DNA of 64,000 nt from Galeopsis tetrahit (taxonomy: Eukaryota > Streptophyta > Magnoliopsida > Lamiales > Lamiaceae). Numbering within the stretch: position 1 is the stretch's first letter; the number at the start of each line of letters is the position of its first letter. Made by a program: the position numbers and the translations under genes. Of this stretch, positions 34,330 through 46,169 are shown in pieces. The DNA lies in contig OY776126.1 of NCBI GenBank assembly GCA_963675135.1, forward strand, positions 21,331,195 through 21,395,194, written 5' to 3'. The notes below the pieces were generated by a model. It saw only the letters and a program-made list of their open reading frames with translations. It was not told where the DNA came from and ran no database searches.

Positions 34330-36676
34330 GCTTCTGCCTCCGCTGCCCCTAGTTACTCTGTTTGACGCTCTACTGGTATGATACGGGGCTGATCCCTAAA
34401 TTAATATCCATTGTTGATTGTTGTGCTAATTTCGTCGGACTAACAAAATATCAATTGAGGAATTGCTGCCACGGCTGGTAAATTGTGTTAGAGGAAACAA
34501 CACGAGAAAAATGTGGAGGGAGAGAACAAAGAAGCAGGTGAAAAGATGAAGAAATAGAGGTGTATTTGGGGATGGATGATGTAGGATGGAATGAGTTAGC
34601 TGCAGAGAAGTGGGCTACGATATGTAGGAGTCATACTGAGCTCTCTGTGAGTCACATGGCTTTTTTTCTCTCTCTCTCACAGTATTTATATAGTTTTTTA
34701 TATGGTAGAATGAGTGTGAGTTTCCTATAAATCAACAATCTAGGGTAAAATTCGTGCATATTAAAGTGTATAAGATGAGCCTTCGGACCTTTGTATGGAA
34801 TATGTGGCTGGAGGGATCAACAACAATTCGAATTTGGAGGTTACTGTCAACGACGTTTTTATCTCTACTCGGACAGTCTCGTCTCGTTCCACGGAGAAAC
34901 GCAGTAACCCCGGGATGTCTGTGGAGAGCCTATCTCATCATCAAATCTCGAGCAGCGCTATCAATGAATTTGAGGCTAGAGTTTACATGAACTACTCTAT
35001 CAGTCCTTCGACATGGCTTGACAATGATTTCACCCGTATCTCTAAGTTCAAGGGCATTTGGGGCGATGCATTTGACCCTCCATAGTCCTTCACCCGATTC
35101 CAGATTCTTTGACTTGATCAGTTTTTTCGAACTTTTTAATTGCTTTTGTTAGTAGGTTGTATTTAGGAGTGTATATATTTATATTGTTAATGTTAATGTG
35201 AACAGAATAATTCATGATTACACATATCACTATGTTTATTTAATGAAATAAATTACTACAATATTGAATATTGCTTAATTTGATGTTACTCTCTTGGGTG
35301 GTATTTGAAATGATGGTGTTTTTATTTCTTATATACTGACGGAATGAATGATGAGCATCCAACAAAAAATTTGAAATCCAAAGGAGTGTTAGTGAATTTT
35401 GTAAAGTGCATAGAGGCCAATTTGGTCATGAAATAGAGATATTATTCTCATAAGTCATTATCACCACCGAAACGACAGAAGTGAGTGGAGGAGGGTCCAC
35501 ATGCTGCACGCGATAACAACCGTAGTAGGCCGAGCAACCGGCGGAGGGAAGCACATTTCCACCGGCGAAGGGGAATTTTTCTGCTATTTTTATGCCATGG
35601 CACGTGACACCTATATTTGTAGGGCTACAGGGCCTACACTTTAGGAGGGGAAATAATGATGAAGTGAGTGAGTAATGGGATATCAGCGGACCATGTGATA
35701 CAAATTCCATTTCTTCAATGCTCATTGGTACTTACTCACTTTACCACATTTTCTCACTATTTACCAATTCTTTTCTATAAAATATATTAACTCTTAATTT
35801 ACAATCAAAGCAACCAATTCAAAACTAATCAATCGACAAAGCTAGCTCATTTGTAGTGAGTAGGTGAGGAGACTGAGTGTAATCTTTGTTTACTAAAATT
35901 TTAAATATCTCTTCTCTATACAAAATAATTTTTTTTTACATTAAAGTATTTAATATATTAAAAAAACAGAAAAAAAAAAGTCAAAGATCTACCACTAACG
36001 CGTAGAAAATTCCATAAGAAGAGAACTAGAAACTAAGAGCTACGAAGTACAAACTAAGAAATAAAAAATAGTTTAAACAAAAGCAAAAAATAAAGGGATC
36101 AACAAATAACTCTCTCAATCTACTATCGTGGTGCCGTTGAGGGGATCGACTTGTTGATTCCAACTAGCTACAACAACTAAACGAACTATCTAAATTTGGC
36201 GTGACGATGAAGTAAGAGAAGTAGTCATGTCATTCTAAAGGCGGTGAGGGTGGTGGTGCAGTAGTACTGACGACGAGCGGCAAAGATAACGGAACTAAAG
36301 AAAAAGGGTGGGAGCAGATCTGTTATGTTTTGAATGAATGGTATTTAATACTCCAAATAAAATGTGTTTGTTTTTTTTTTCACATGTTTTAAGAAATACT
36401 CTAAGTATTGTTTATTTATGAAAAAAAATTAGAAGATTGTTGGAATGAATGGAGGGGTGGAAAGCCTTTTAGAATATTTGAAGCGATGTGGATTCGTAAA
36501 TCGAATTGTGAGCATGTGATTAGAAGTTGTTGAAACTTATTATCACTCAAGAAGTTGATTTCACTACTTATGTGAAAAGACAAATATATTATTATTTGGA
36601 AGCAAGTGCCAAACAACATTGGCATTGTGAACAAGACTAATTCAATTCGAACCGTGCTAACGGGTCATTCCCTTTA
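34330..36676. other. 5' flank of BZR1 homologue and spacer
   Basis: Pyrimidine microsatellite (ctctctctctct) at about 34665-34680 in the probable promoter. One orphan ORF at 34795-35085 is listed separately. A cacgtg G-box lies at about 35600 in a GC-richer stretch (35480-35660). From 35800 to 36660 the DNA is AT-rich and I see nothing. Confidence 0.45.
34795..35085 (+). CDS. Orphan ORF, 96 codons, possible gene fragment
   Basis: ATG-initiated frame MEYVAGGINNNSNLEVTVND to ISKFKGIWGDAFDPP-stop. The composition is protein-like (balanced, no low complexity) and the frame is open about 30 bases upstream of the ATG. No domain is recognised. It could be a gene remnant or the last exon of an unrecognised gene; I see no convincing upstream exon. 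Confidence 0.28.
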   Translation: MEYVAGGINNNSNLEVTVNDVFISTRTVSSRSTEKRSNPGMSVESLSHHQISSSAINEFEARVYMNYSISPSTWLDNDFTRISKFKGIWGDAFDPP

Positions 36677-36684
36677 CTTGTAGT

Positions 36685-37135
36685 CAAGGACAAAAATATC
36701 GGTATATGTGGAAATATCGAAACCTTAAATTTATGGAAATATCGATGGATATATTTATCGGTGGAAATATCGAGACCTTATTTTGAATATTGATATCGAT
36801 AAATTTTAAAAATTAAAAAAAATTAATAACAAACCTTTAAGATATAAAATTAAAAAAAAAACAATTTGAATACCTTTTATATTATCATTCATAAATTTAT
36901 ATAAAATATAATATACAATGTTATTCGTACGATATTTATTGATATTTTTTGAAATTTGTCGACATTACTGATATTAAACTCAATATTGTTATTGTCTACT
37001 GATATTTATCGATATTTTCAATTTTTTTACAAATATAGTGGAAATATCAATTCTTCCCAATATCGATATCGGTGACCCCGAAAAATGGATATATCGGAGA
37101 TATATCGAAGATATTTCCGGATATTTTCGTCCATG
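36685..37135. mobile_element. hAT-type MITE (451 bp)
   Basis: Ends CAAGGACAAAAATATC and, inverted, CATGGACGAAAATATC, flanked by the 8-bp duplication CTTGTAGT (36677-36684, 37136-37143). The body repeats ggaaatatcga-like words many times on both strands; no ORF. Confidence 0.88.
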
Positions 37136-37143
37136 CTTGTAGT

Positions 37144-37667
37144 CCACTAAAATTAGGTTTAAGACTCAATTATTATAGAATAGTAAAGAGTGAACATGAT
37201 GAGATTATATCTTTATTTAGGGTCAACATATTTACTTGAGATGAAACATGTTTTTTTTTTAGTTATGCTCATTTATAATTTAGTGGTTCATGAGTTAGTT
37301 TTTTATGATGTTTCTTAGTCATCTATTTCATACTTCCTTCTAATTTAGTGGCTCATGAGTTATGCACATTTTTTTTTGAATATAACATTCATTTAAAAAT
37401 GTAACAAAATTGGTTAGTTTTCGAATTTAGATAAAGGCATGGGCGGCGCCACCCTAACTTCTTGAAAAGACCTAGTTGTCACCCTCGCTTCTTAGGTATT
37501 TAAATTTAATAAATGAAAAAAATAATAATAACAAGAGGCTCGTCTGTTAGGAAGGTCTCTTACACGGTGACAAGAATTACGACCTGTCTTCACTTAATCG
37601 GGTCCATATCCGATCCATACAAGACAGGTTTAATGCAGATCTGAATCCCTATAAAATATGTAGGGTA
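37144..37667. other. Spacer, no gene seen
   Basis: AT-rich with T-runs; taatttagtggttcatgagt and taatttagtggctcatgagt at about 37276 and 37340 form a local repeat. No coding signal. Confidence 0.5.
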
Positions 37668-37905
37668 AAATCTAGTATGCACTCGAGTGCATGCTATGCA
37701 CTCTAGTCCATGTGCACTTTTCAGTTTACTGACTTACACTTTTGGTAAATGGTGTTTCACTTTTCAATTATTACTAAAAATATTATTATACAGTTTAATA
37801 ATTAAAAAGTGCAACACCATTTACCAAAAAGTGTAAGTCAGTAAACTGAAAAGTGCAACATGGACTAGGGTGCACAACATGCACTCGAGTCCATAGCAGA
37901 CCAAC
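37668..37905. mobile_element. Long-armed fold-back MITE (about 238 bp)
   Basis: The arms are nearly the whole element. The left arm, ctagtccatg-tgcacttttc-agtttactgacttacac, is repeated in inverse on the right (gtgtaagtcagtaaact...). The two arms pair over about 110 bases with few mismatches around a short AT-rich loop at about 37775-37790. Ends tgcactcgag / ctcgagtgca are also inverted. The target duplication is unclear. Confidence 0.82.
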
Positions 37906-38227
37906 CCAATATGTAGAGATTCGAAAAACAAAACAACTTATGGATAAAGCAATTCAATCAAATTTGACCATTAAAATTAATTGTGGAGACTCGACCCATA
38001 TAGCAATTCAGTTCAAATTTTCATTGCAATTGGTAACATTTACTTATTTTAAAAAGCATATTTGATAATGAACCTTCATATTCTTATTTAGAGAACAATA
38101 CTTAGGGAAATAACTAATAAGGTGATATTATAAAGCAAAAAAAAAAATGAAATGGCTTATTAATTACCTATATAAGCATTCCCCAACTAAAATAAAATCA
38201 ATAATTAATAGCCTGTGGAGAACCATA

Positions 38228-38471
38228 CTCCCTCTGTCCCACAATTGTTTTCACTCTTTCCTTATTCAAAAAAGAAACTTTTTCATAAACCCCACCCTCA
38301 CAGTATTCACATATTTACACAAAATACTATTACTTTTACCCTCAATCTAATCATTCACTTTACTTTATTCATAAAAGTTTACAAAATTACTCCTCAACAC
38401 TCCACTCATTACACTTTTTTCTTAGTTTACGTGCTCATAAAATAGTGCAAACAATTTTTGGACGAAGTGAG
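38228..38471. mobile_element. Stowaway-like MITE
   Basis: Inverted ends CTCCCTCTGTCCC / CTCACTTCGTCC with TA on both sides (38226-38227, 38472-38473). No ORF of note. Confidence 0.85.
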
Positions 38472-38992
38472 TAAATCAGAAGATATAAAGTACAATAATA
38501 ATAAATAAATAAATAACTATTTTTTAATTAATTGATGAATTTCAATCGTTACAGCCTGCACAATCTTGTACTCCGTACTACAGTGTTTACAATATTTAAT
38601 TAATTAATGTGCATGAACCCTTTACAATTTGACGGAGATGATTTACTCTGTATATTATTTTACTTAAAATATACTTTCAACGATAAGTTTTTCATTTCAT
38701 TTTTTTTCTATTTTTGACACATAATTTTCTCTCTCTCAATCAAATTACTTATACTTTATCTATTATTTTATTCTACTTCATCTCATACTCATCTATTATT
38801 TTCTTTCTCACCATCACATCACTTGTACTACATTTATTATTTTATCATATTCTTTAATCAAAACAACAAAAATAAGTGAGAAACTTACTCAACTCAGGGA
38901 CGGAGGGAGTACTAGTAATTACTATACTATCTCCCTTCAAATCTTGTATATATGTAAATGTTTACTTTTTTATTCGTACAAAGTATAAACTA

Positions 38993-39226
38993 CTCCCTCC
39001 GTCCTATAAAATTTTGCTCAGACAGATTTTTGGGTCCACAAAGTATATGTTTATTCTATTTAAATAGTTAACTTTTGAGTATTTTTTCTACTCTATTAAC
39101 AAGATTGAGTATGTACCAACACTATTGTTTACTCGTTATTCCACATATATTTTTTATAATTAAAATATAATTTTTTAAAAAACATGTATAAAAAAAAGTG
39201 AGCAAAATTTTACTGGACAGAGGGAG
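38993..39226. mobile_element. Stowaway-like MITE
   Basis: Ends CTCCCTCCGTCCTATAAAAT and, inverted, CTCCCTCTGTCCAGTAAAAT, TA on both sides. The arms stay complementary for about 25 bp (ttttgctca / tgagcaaaa). A further stowaway-like right end (ggacggagggagta) lies at 38897-38911, but its left end is not clear. Confidence 0.9.
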
Positions 39227-39298
39227 TAATTAATATGCATACTTTCATAATGAAAATATTTATTTTCAATATATTTATGTATTATTCACATTTTATTT

Positions 39299-40970
39299 TG
39301 TTGGAAATAAAATGAGTTTTGATTATGATACCAAAACCCCTTTAAGACATGCCAATTAGATAAGTCAGAATACGTGAACATGTTTCAGGAATGTTGGAAC
39401 ATGTAGATTAAGACTAGTTGAGAAGCTGATATGTTAGGCAGCTCTTAGAATTAGATGCACTAGTTGAGGGGGAACATATGCTTAGAAGACTACATGAATC
39501 ATATCCCATCAATGCTCCAAATCAAGCTTGTCCCAAGTCTGCTACTGGACAAATATGCTGATCAAGACTAATCAATTGAAGAACAACTTTTTTTATTGAT
39601 CATATAAGTTAAATGCATCATCTAGACCTAGTCTATTGAAGCATACAAGATCAGAAGGTTTGTCCAAGGAGAGTTGTCTCAGCACACATGAACCAGAATA
39701 GTTTCAAGGGCAACTATGCTGAAATGATCAATGCTACTGAATCAAGTCATATATGCTTAAAGATCATCAAGAGTTATGCATGAAGACATCTATGCAAAGG
39801 GAAAGAGCCAAGTCATCTGAAGAGCTAAGAGCCAACACTGCTGATGAGCAGAATCTGCTGAAGTTGATAAGCAGAATTGTCCTAGTGATAAGGAATGTTG
39901 TCCTTATCTCAGGATCATTGATAAGAAGAGATGTCCATGTTTGACCAAGGGAATTTTGAAGTCAGACATTGGGAAGAGTGCTGCAAAGTGAAGACAAAAC
40001 AATTACATCCGTTTATTTCCCAAACTAAGGACATGTCACTATCAAGAATCTGTCTTCCAATTGCAGAGTTCAAGGAAGACATTTATAGACAATTGAGGCT
40101 GTCTTTCCAACGGGCAAATCCTCAATTTTGTCTATAAATACAGAAATGTGAAGACCATTTGAAGTATCCATTGTCTATCCAACTATCAAACTAATCTAAA
40201 GCTTCAAAATTCTCAAAGAGACTATCTTAGTCTTCAAACACTTCATCCTAAGCTGAACCCCATTGTATATTCATACAAAGCTTAGAGAGATATCCTATCC
40301 TTATACATTGAACTTCATTGTAAAGGATATCTTATTAGTTGGAACCAAACTTCAACCTTTATACCTTTCAAGAGAGAAAGTTAGAAGGTTGTAGTAGTAG
40401 AAGTGGAAGGAGCTGACTGTTGAGAGAAGAACAGTTCAGTTCTGAGTTGAGAAAGGGTACTAGGACTCTTGACATCCTAGGGATCAAGGCACCAAGGAGT
40501 GGTGTGGTTGATCAAGTGCACCTTGGCACTATAAAACAAGTTAATTCCAAGAGTGAAGGAATTATCCTGTTAAATTAGGGAAAGTGGATGTAGGAGCTTG
40601 AGTCTCTGAACCACTATAAATCTTTGTGTTGTTTTACCTTCAAGTACTTACATTCATTCAACACTGCACACAAACTGGACTTTCAAAGACATATATCCTA
40701 AACTGTGCAAAAACAAGATTAGGACAAGTTCCCTGAACTGGATAAACTGTTAAGGAGATTTCAGAACTTAAAAAGGAGTTTCAACTAAAAGGACCAACCA
40801 TTATTCCGCACATATAACTCCATTAGATAGTTATTCAACTAAGTACTCAATAGTACTTAGTAGTTTGATTATCTTCAAAGAGTTAACCATCTCAGCAGAG
40901 TTGTCCAGGACAACATTGCTAAAGTCTTAATTGGTTAAAGTTTGAAAAAGATTTGCATACACCATTCATA
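39299..40970 (+). mobile_element. Probable solo LTR of a Ty1/copia element
   Basis: Starts TGTTGGAAATAAAATGAG, continues with gattatgataccaaaa and ends in the area of ttgcatacaccattca, words I associate with LTRs of SIRE-type copia elements. A TATA box (tctataaata, 40131) sits mid-way with transcript-like sequence after it. No gag or pol is adjacent, so a solo LTR is the best reading. No clean 5-bp duplication was found, and the right end is approximate. Confidence 0.5.
40131..40140 (+). promoter_or_regulatory. TATA box of the putative copia LTR
   Basis: tctataaata followed by cagaaatg; about 830 bases into the LTR-like sequence. Confidence 0.5.
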
Positions 40971-40983
40971 TCAAATGTAAGAG

Positions 40984-41522
40984 AATGTTTGATTTGAGAT
41001 TTTGAAATTCGAATTTTAAAATTTAGTGAATTTTAAAATCTCAATGCTTTTTATAGTATAAGATTATACTCCCTCCGTCCCAGAGGAACTTGCACTCTTG
41101 GGATGGCACACATTTTAAGAAATGTGTAAGAAAAGGTGTAATGAGTGATGTTTTGAGGGGTAGTTTTGTAAACTTTTATGAATAAAGTAAAATAAAAAGT
41201 AGATTGAGTGTGGAAAAGTAATGGCATATGGGTAAATATGAGTATATTTTAAGGGTGAGAGTTATGAAGATATTTTCTTTTATGGAGTGTGCAAATTGGT
41301 ATGGGACATCCATATGTGGAAAGTGTATAAATTCCTATAGGATGGAGGGAGTAAGTGTTTATATATATTTTAAAGGTAATCTGTATATGGTTTATAATTT
41401 ATAGAATTACTTTTATAGAGTTTATATGTATTTGTAGGATAGAATTTTAAAGTTCTAAATTTAAATCGTAAACAAGAATATGAGTAAGATTTCAAATTCC
41501 AATTTTTCCATCCCAAAACAAA
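40984..41522. mobile_element. MITE interrupted by a Stowaway element
   Basis: The left part has gtttgatttgagattttgaa and the right end, inverted, has ctttgttttgggatgg and gaatttgaaatctt, so the two halves are imperfect inverted arms. The Stowaway at 41069-41351 sits inside it, which dates the insertions relative to each other. Confidence 0.55.
41069..41351. mobile_element. Stowaway-like MITE (nested)
   Basis: Ends CTCCCTCCGTCCCAGAGGAA and, inverted, CTCCCTCCATCCTATAGGAA, with TA on both sides (41067-41068, 41352-41353). The arms are complementary over about 30 bp. Confidence 0.9.
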
Positions 41523-41855
41523 GAGAGGAAAAATCGTTCTTTATTAGAGATTGTCTCTTTATTTTGTTGTCTTCAATGTTTTATTACAAGTGAATATTCG
41601 TAAGTATGAATAATTGTACTTTGAGTTGTAGTGAAAGTTGAGGAATCAAACATTATGTTCCCGATGTAGGGGTCTCTCCGATCCCAATGACTGAAGGGTG
41701 GTCCATTCGAATTTGGGTGGTCCATTCGAATTTTAAACTAATTCCACGTGAATTACCCTTAAAAAAAATAAAATGGTTGACATTTAACTTTTTTTAATGG
41801 GAAAATTTAAAAAATATTGGAGTAATAATTTATATAAAAAATGAAGAATATAATA

Positions 41856-42089
41856 CTCCCTCCGTCCGCTTATAAGTTTCACGTTACTTTTTGGCACAAA
41901 GATTAAGAAAAATGATTAAATAATAGATATAGTACAAGTAATGTGATTGAAAGAAGGAGAGAGATAGAGAGAAAAAGTAAGATATAAAGTGATGTGTAAG
42001 AAAAAATATTTACCAAAAAGGGTATGAGAAGCTTATAGACGGACGGACAAAAATGGTAAAATGAGAAGTTTATAGGCGGACGGAGGGAG
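41856..42089. mobile_element. Stowaway-like MITE
   Basis: Ends CTCCCTCCGTCCGCTTATAA and, inverted, CTCCCTCCGTCCGCCTATAA, TA on both sides. A ga-rich microsatellite lies at about 41950-41975. Confidence 0.92.
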
Positions 42090-42306
42090 TAATTCATTAA
42101 GAGAACAACTATTTTCATTTATAAAATTATACATAATAAATGTGAACTATCAAAAAAAGAAAAAAATTGGAGTACATATTAAGTATGAAAGGAGTAATAT
42201 ACATTTTTCCTTGGTATGTGTTCTCACCTAATTTTTATTGCAACTTTTTATTTTAGGCAATGCTGCATATATATGCTGCACTATGAGCCGAAAAGACATG
42301 AGCAGC

Positions 42307-42837
42307 TAGGAGTGTTCAAAAATAAACCAGATCGGAAAAAAGATCAGAACCGGTCCGGACCGGACCGACCGGTTAGATTCCGATCCGGTCTCCGGTCCGG
42401 AAAATTTTGGATTCCGGTCTTTCGATCCGGTCCGGTCCAAGACCGGAATTTTTCGGTCCTGACCGGTTTAGACCGGATTTTTTTTTTAAATTTTTTTTAT
42501 ATTTTTTTACTAATGCACTCTCAATTATTTTTCAAAAGCAAGTAATTGGTGAAAATGTGTTGAGATCTTATTACATTTTTTACAAATATATAATTTAACA
42601 AACATATTTAATTTAATTTTAGGGTAAAAAGATCATTAATAACAATGTAAATAAAAGCAAACACTTTAATTTTCATACAAAAATTCATCAATCTTGTTCT
42701 TGCTTCCATAAATTAAAAAAAAAAAAAACAATTCCGGTCCAACCGGTCCGGTCTCCGGTCCGACCTTTTGGTAAGATTCCGGTCCCGGTCCAAACCGGTC
42801 CCGGTCCGGTCCAGTCTCGGACCGGTGCACACCCCTA
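42307..42837. mobile_element. hAT-type MITE (531 bp)
   Basis: Ends TAGGAGTGTTCA and, inverted, TAGGGGTGTGCA, flanked by the 8-bp duplication TGAGCAGC (42299-42306, 42838-42845). Subterminal regions are rows of ggtccggaccgg-type words, AT-rich in the centre. It is related in layout, but not in sequence, to the hAT element at 20399. Confidence 0.92.
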
Positions 42838-42904
42838 TGAGCAGCACATAGACGACATGGACGAGCGAACATGAGAAGAATATGTTGCACTATGGGGAGG
42901 TGTG

Positions 42905-44467
42905 TGATTCACGTATTCTACAACGCTAGAATAAACGACCGCAAGTATACGGTGTCTATCGTAGTGAAGTAAGTACGAGGTCGATCCCACGAGGAGGTAT
43001 AGCGTAAAAATGTAGTTTGTTAACGAAGTTCTAAATAGACGCGATCGATAAAGTGAATGGTGAATTACCCCTAAAAGTGCCTACCAAATTGTCACTAGTA
43101 AACAACTAAAAGAGTAATATAAAAATCGATCAACTAGCATGCAAATCAAGAAACGAAAGTAAAACGAATGAAAACTCAATTAAGAGAAGGTGGGTTCCAA
43201 GGCAATTGTAACACTTAGATATCCGTTTATGAGTTATACCTCGTTCAAATGGCTATAAGGTTGTCTTCATATATGGTGATCACAAAAGAAGAATTAATCG
43301 ATCTCTCGATACAACTAATCCAAAGGAGCATGCAATATAAGTTCGTATTTCTACATTACAAACATCACACCACCTAAAATAGCCCCAAAGATCATTCGAT
43401 TCCCTCTCCGATAACTAATCCTCTCTCGAGATCATAATAATATCGGGTTGCATGCTTGCATACGATTAATGTAATAAATCTTTCAATACTATCCCAATTA
43501 ACAATGAATTAAGCAAATCATCATGGCCAATAACAACATGCTTCCAAAGAATAATCAAGCACACAAATAAGAGACAAACACCAATTAAAGCAAGAAATTA
43601 GTTCATAAACTTTAATCTAAATATTTACAATGCCTTAGAACCACAAATGTTCTAGCCAATCAACCACATGATCCAATTACAAGGAAAACTAAGATCAAAG
43701 CAATAAAAAGTGAAAGGAAAAGAAAGCTTAGACTATTGTATGGTGAGGAATCAAATTCCCAAGCTAATGGTGGCCTCCTTGCATGAATTGATGGAGAATT
43801 GAAGAAGTAGATGATGAAAACCTCTAAGTGTGTGATTGTGTGTGAGAATGCTTGAAGGAGGGGTAAGATGGTTTTGGATTTAAGAAGTGAGGTATTTATA
43901 GTGTTGGGGTAGGGTTTGGGTGTGAGAATTGCAAGTTGGTCCCTTGAAAATGGAGAAAATGCAAGTTTGGCACCGAAAATAGGGTGGCCCGGCCGGATGG
44001 GAAAGTGGCCCGGCCAGGCGGAGGTGTTGGCCGAGAGTTGCAAAAACAGGGGGTGAGTGGCCCGACCGGGCGGGAAATGTGGCCCGGCCGGGCCAAACCT
44101 TCGTAACATAAGTTAAAATCTGGATTTGGCCGCCCGGCCGGGCCAAACTTTCGTATTGGTTCCTTCGCTTTCGTCCTCCAACTTCGTCCCTCCGTATCTT
44201 CAGCTTCCGACCTCCGATTGACTCGGTTCTTTTTGCTATTCCACTCCATTTTTCGAGACGAATCCAACCGTGCACTCCTCTTCTTGATCCAGTAAAGTAT
44301 GGTTGGTGTTTTGCTCCAAATTCCATCGTATTTCCTATAAAATCGACAAAACACAACCTTTCTCTCATTTTGGCTTAAACAATCATATTCAATGCATAAA
44401 TCAATGAAATCCACATCAAAATACGCTTTACATGTGCCTCTAAAATGTGTAAATTCCACCCGAATCA
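42905..44467 (-). repeat. Athila 3' LTR
   Basis: 1563 bp. TATA box (ctataaatacc on the minus strand) at 43891-43901. It has five ggcccggccggg-like palindromes at about 43985-44145, upstream of that TATA box in the transcribed direction. Confidence 0.95.
43891..43901 (-). promoter_or_regulatory. Athila LTR TATA box (3' LTR copy)
   Basis: ctataaatacc on the minus strand; the homologous copy in the 5' LTR is at 52979-52989. Confidence 0.6.
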
Positions 44468-44486
44468 ACCCCCCCCCCCCCCAAAC
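44468..44486 (-). other. Athila polypurine tract
   Basis: On the minus strand aagtttg followed by a run of 14 G directly before the 3' LTR. An intact G-run of this length is also the likely site of replication slippage. Confidence 0.85.
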
Positions 44487-46169
44487 TTAAAATGTTGTTT
44501 GTCCTCAAACAACTAGGCACTTAAAGCAATGAGGGTGGAATGATCACAATGGAATATTCAATGCAAATCACACATGCAAAGTAGAGTGTAGTGATATCTC
44601 TTTCTCAAAGTGCATTTCTCAATGAATATCATAGGCTCATTATTGCAATTCACGCTCATGAATCAAAGAATGCACAAACACACAACACATTGTGAATGGG
44701 GAAACATAATCCAAATGCTCAAGTCCTCTACTCACATGATGGAGTGTTTCTCTCAAACACACAAACAAATTAAGGATATTAATGCACTCATCAACCAAGT
44801 TATGCTATGCAATCACCATAAGCTTTCCCAACTTCTACTTTCTACAACACTCAAATGTTCAACAATGTGATCAATAGGACTTAATCAAGGATGTAACATT
44901 GGCTCTTTGGACAGGGTGGGATGAATTTTGAAATTTGTGACTCTTCTAGTGGAGGACAAAGTTTGTTGTTTTTATAATTTGTGCTTTCACTTTCAAACTT
45001 TACAAACTTCATCCTCACTTTTCCTTTTTCCTTCTTTTTCAAGCATTCATCGCCTCATCTTTTTTTTTTTTGAACCATTTTTTTCTTTTCAACCTTCTGG
45101 GGCTCTTTGTCCCTCTTTTCTTTTCCATTGATTTTTTTTCACCTTTCTCTTTTTCTTTCAACTTTTCCAATTTCTCCTTTCACCAAAGACATTCAAGCAC
45201 ATGTTTCTCCACTTTGTCTTTTATCCCCCACTAGATATAGGAATCAAAGGCTCAAAAGGCTAAGTGGTTAACATTGTTGTTTGCCAAGAAAATGAGGAAT
45301 TAAGCTCAAAGGGTCTAACTACGGAAAATTACTTCGATTTTAGGAAAATTTTGGCTAAGTGACTCTTTTAGAACAAGATGGCCTATATCACATCACAAAG
45401 TTTCACACAATCATGCTTTCAAACAAGAACTTAGGCAAGTTCTAGGATCACTAGCAAGAACCTAGTCCACTCTCAAATGAACTAAACCGGATTACATGTT
45501 AGATTTAAGGCTCAATTCTCACCGGTTTATTCAATAAGACTCTCACATCCATCAAATGTTCCCAAACAACAACACATCATGCATCCATGCTATCAAAGAT
45601 CACAAATATGAACACAACATGATACTATGCTCTAACACCAATCATACTTACATTCAAAGCAAATAGACATCACCACAACTACTCAACCATGGATTCCAAT
45701 GATTATTCATGCTCACATTTCACCAAAAATCCACTACCCAACATATGATCAAAACCAAATTAAACAATATAAGCATGTGAAAGCCAAGTGTGCGCCGGTG
45801 CAAAATGTGACACAAGTAGAATAACGAACCGGTGCAAAGGATAACAACTAGTAGAAAAAATAAAAGAAAAATAACACCCCCAAACTTAGAATTTTACTAT
45901 GTATAAATTCTAAGTTTGGGGCTACAAGTTGTTACCTCCCTCCTTGCACATCCAATGCTCTTCAAAGATCACCATTGCAACACTTGCTTCCCTTCTCCAA
46001 AGTTGGTTTTGCTTCCTTCTTCATTCTTCAAGCTATGACATCCACAATTCTCCTCACCCATACCTACAAAGAAACTAACCTATCAACACTACCAAAGCAA
46101 TAAAACCTTGGGTTGCCTCCCAAGAAGCGCTATTTTTAACGTCCTATGCTGGACGGTTTCTTTCTACTA
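44487..46169 (-). other. Athila 3' non-coding region (env position)
   Basis: About 1.7 kb between the pol stop and the polypurine tract. Full Athila elements carry an env-like ORF here. I find no frame above about 90 codons and no membrane-protein signal, only pyrimidine-rich tracts (45000-45200). A second aaacttagaatt / aattctaagtttggg inverted pair occurs at about 45880-45920. Confidence 0.6.

Noticed and set aside
35426..35725. 99-codon frame on the minus strand
   Set aside because: No domain, no splice context and odd composition. It is probably promoter or spacer sequence, although it contains a G-box.
39753..40137. Two short frames (63 and 68 codons) at 39753-40137
   Set aside because: They sit in the putative copia LTR upstream of its TATA box and have no protein similarity.
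43660..44468. Overlapping minus frames of 149-190 codons in the Athila 3' LTR
   Set aside because: They lie wholly inside the LTR, overlap each other in three frames, and are explained by GC-rich palindromes; the same frames recur in the other LTR at 52748-53431.
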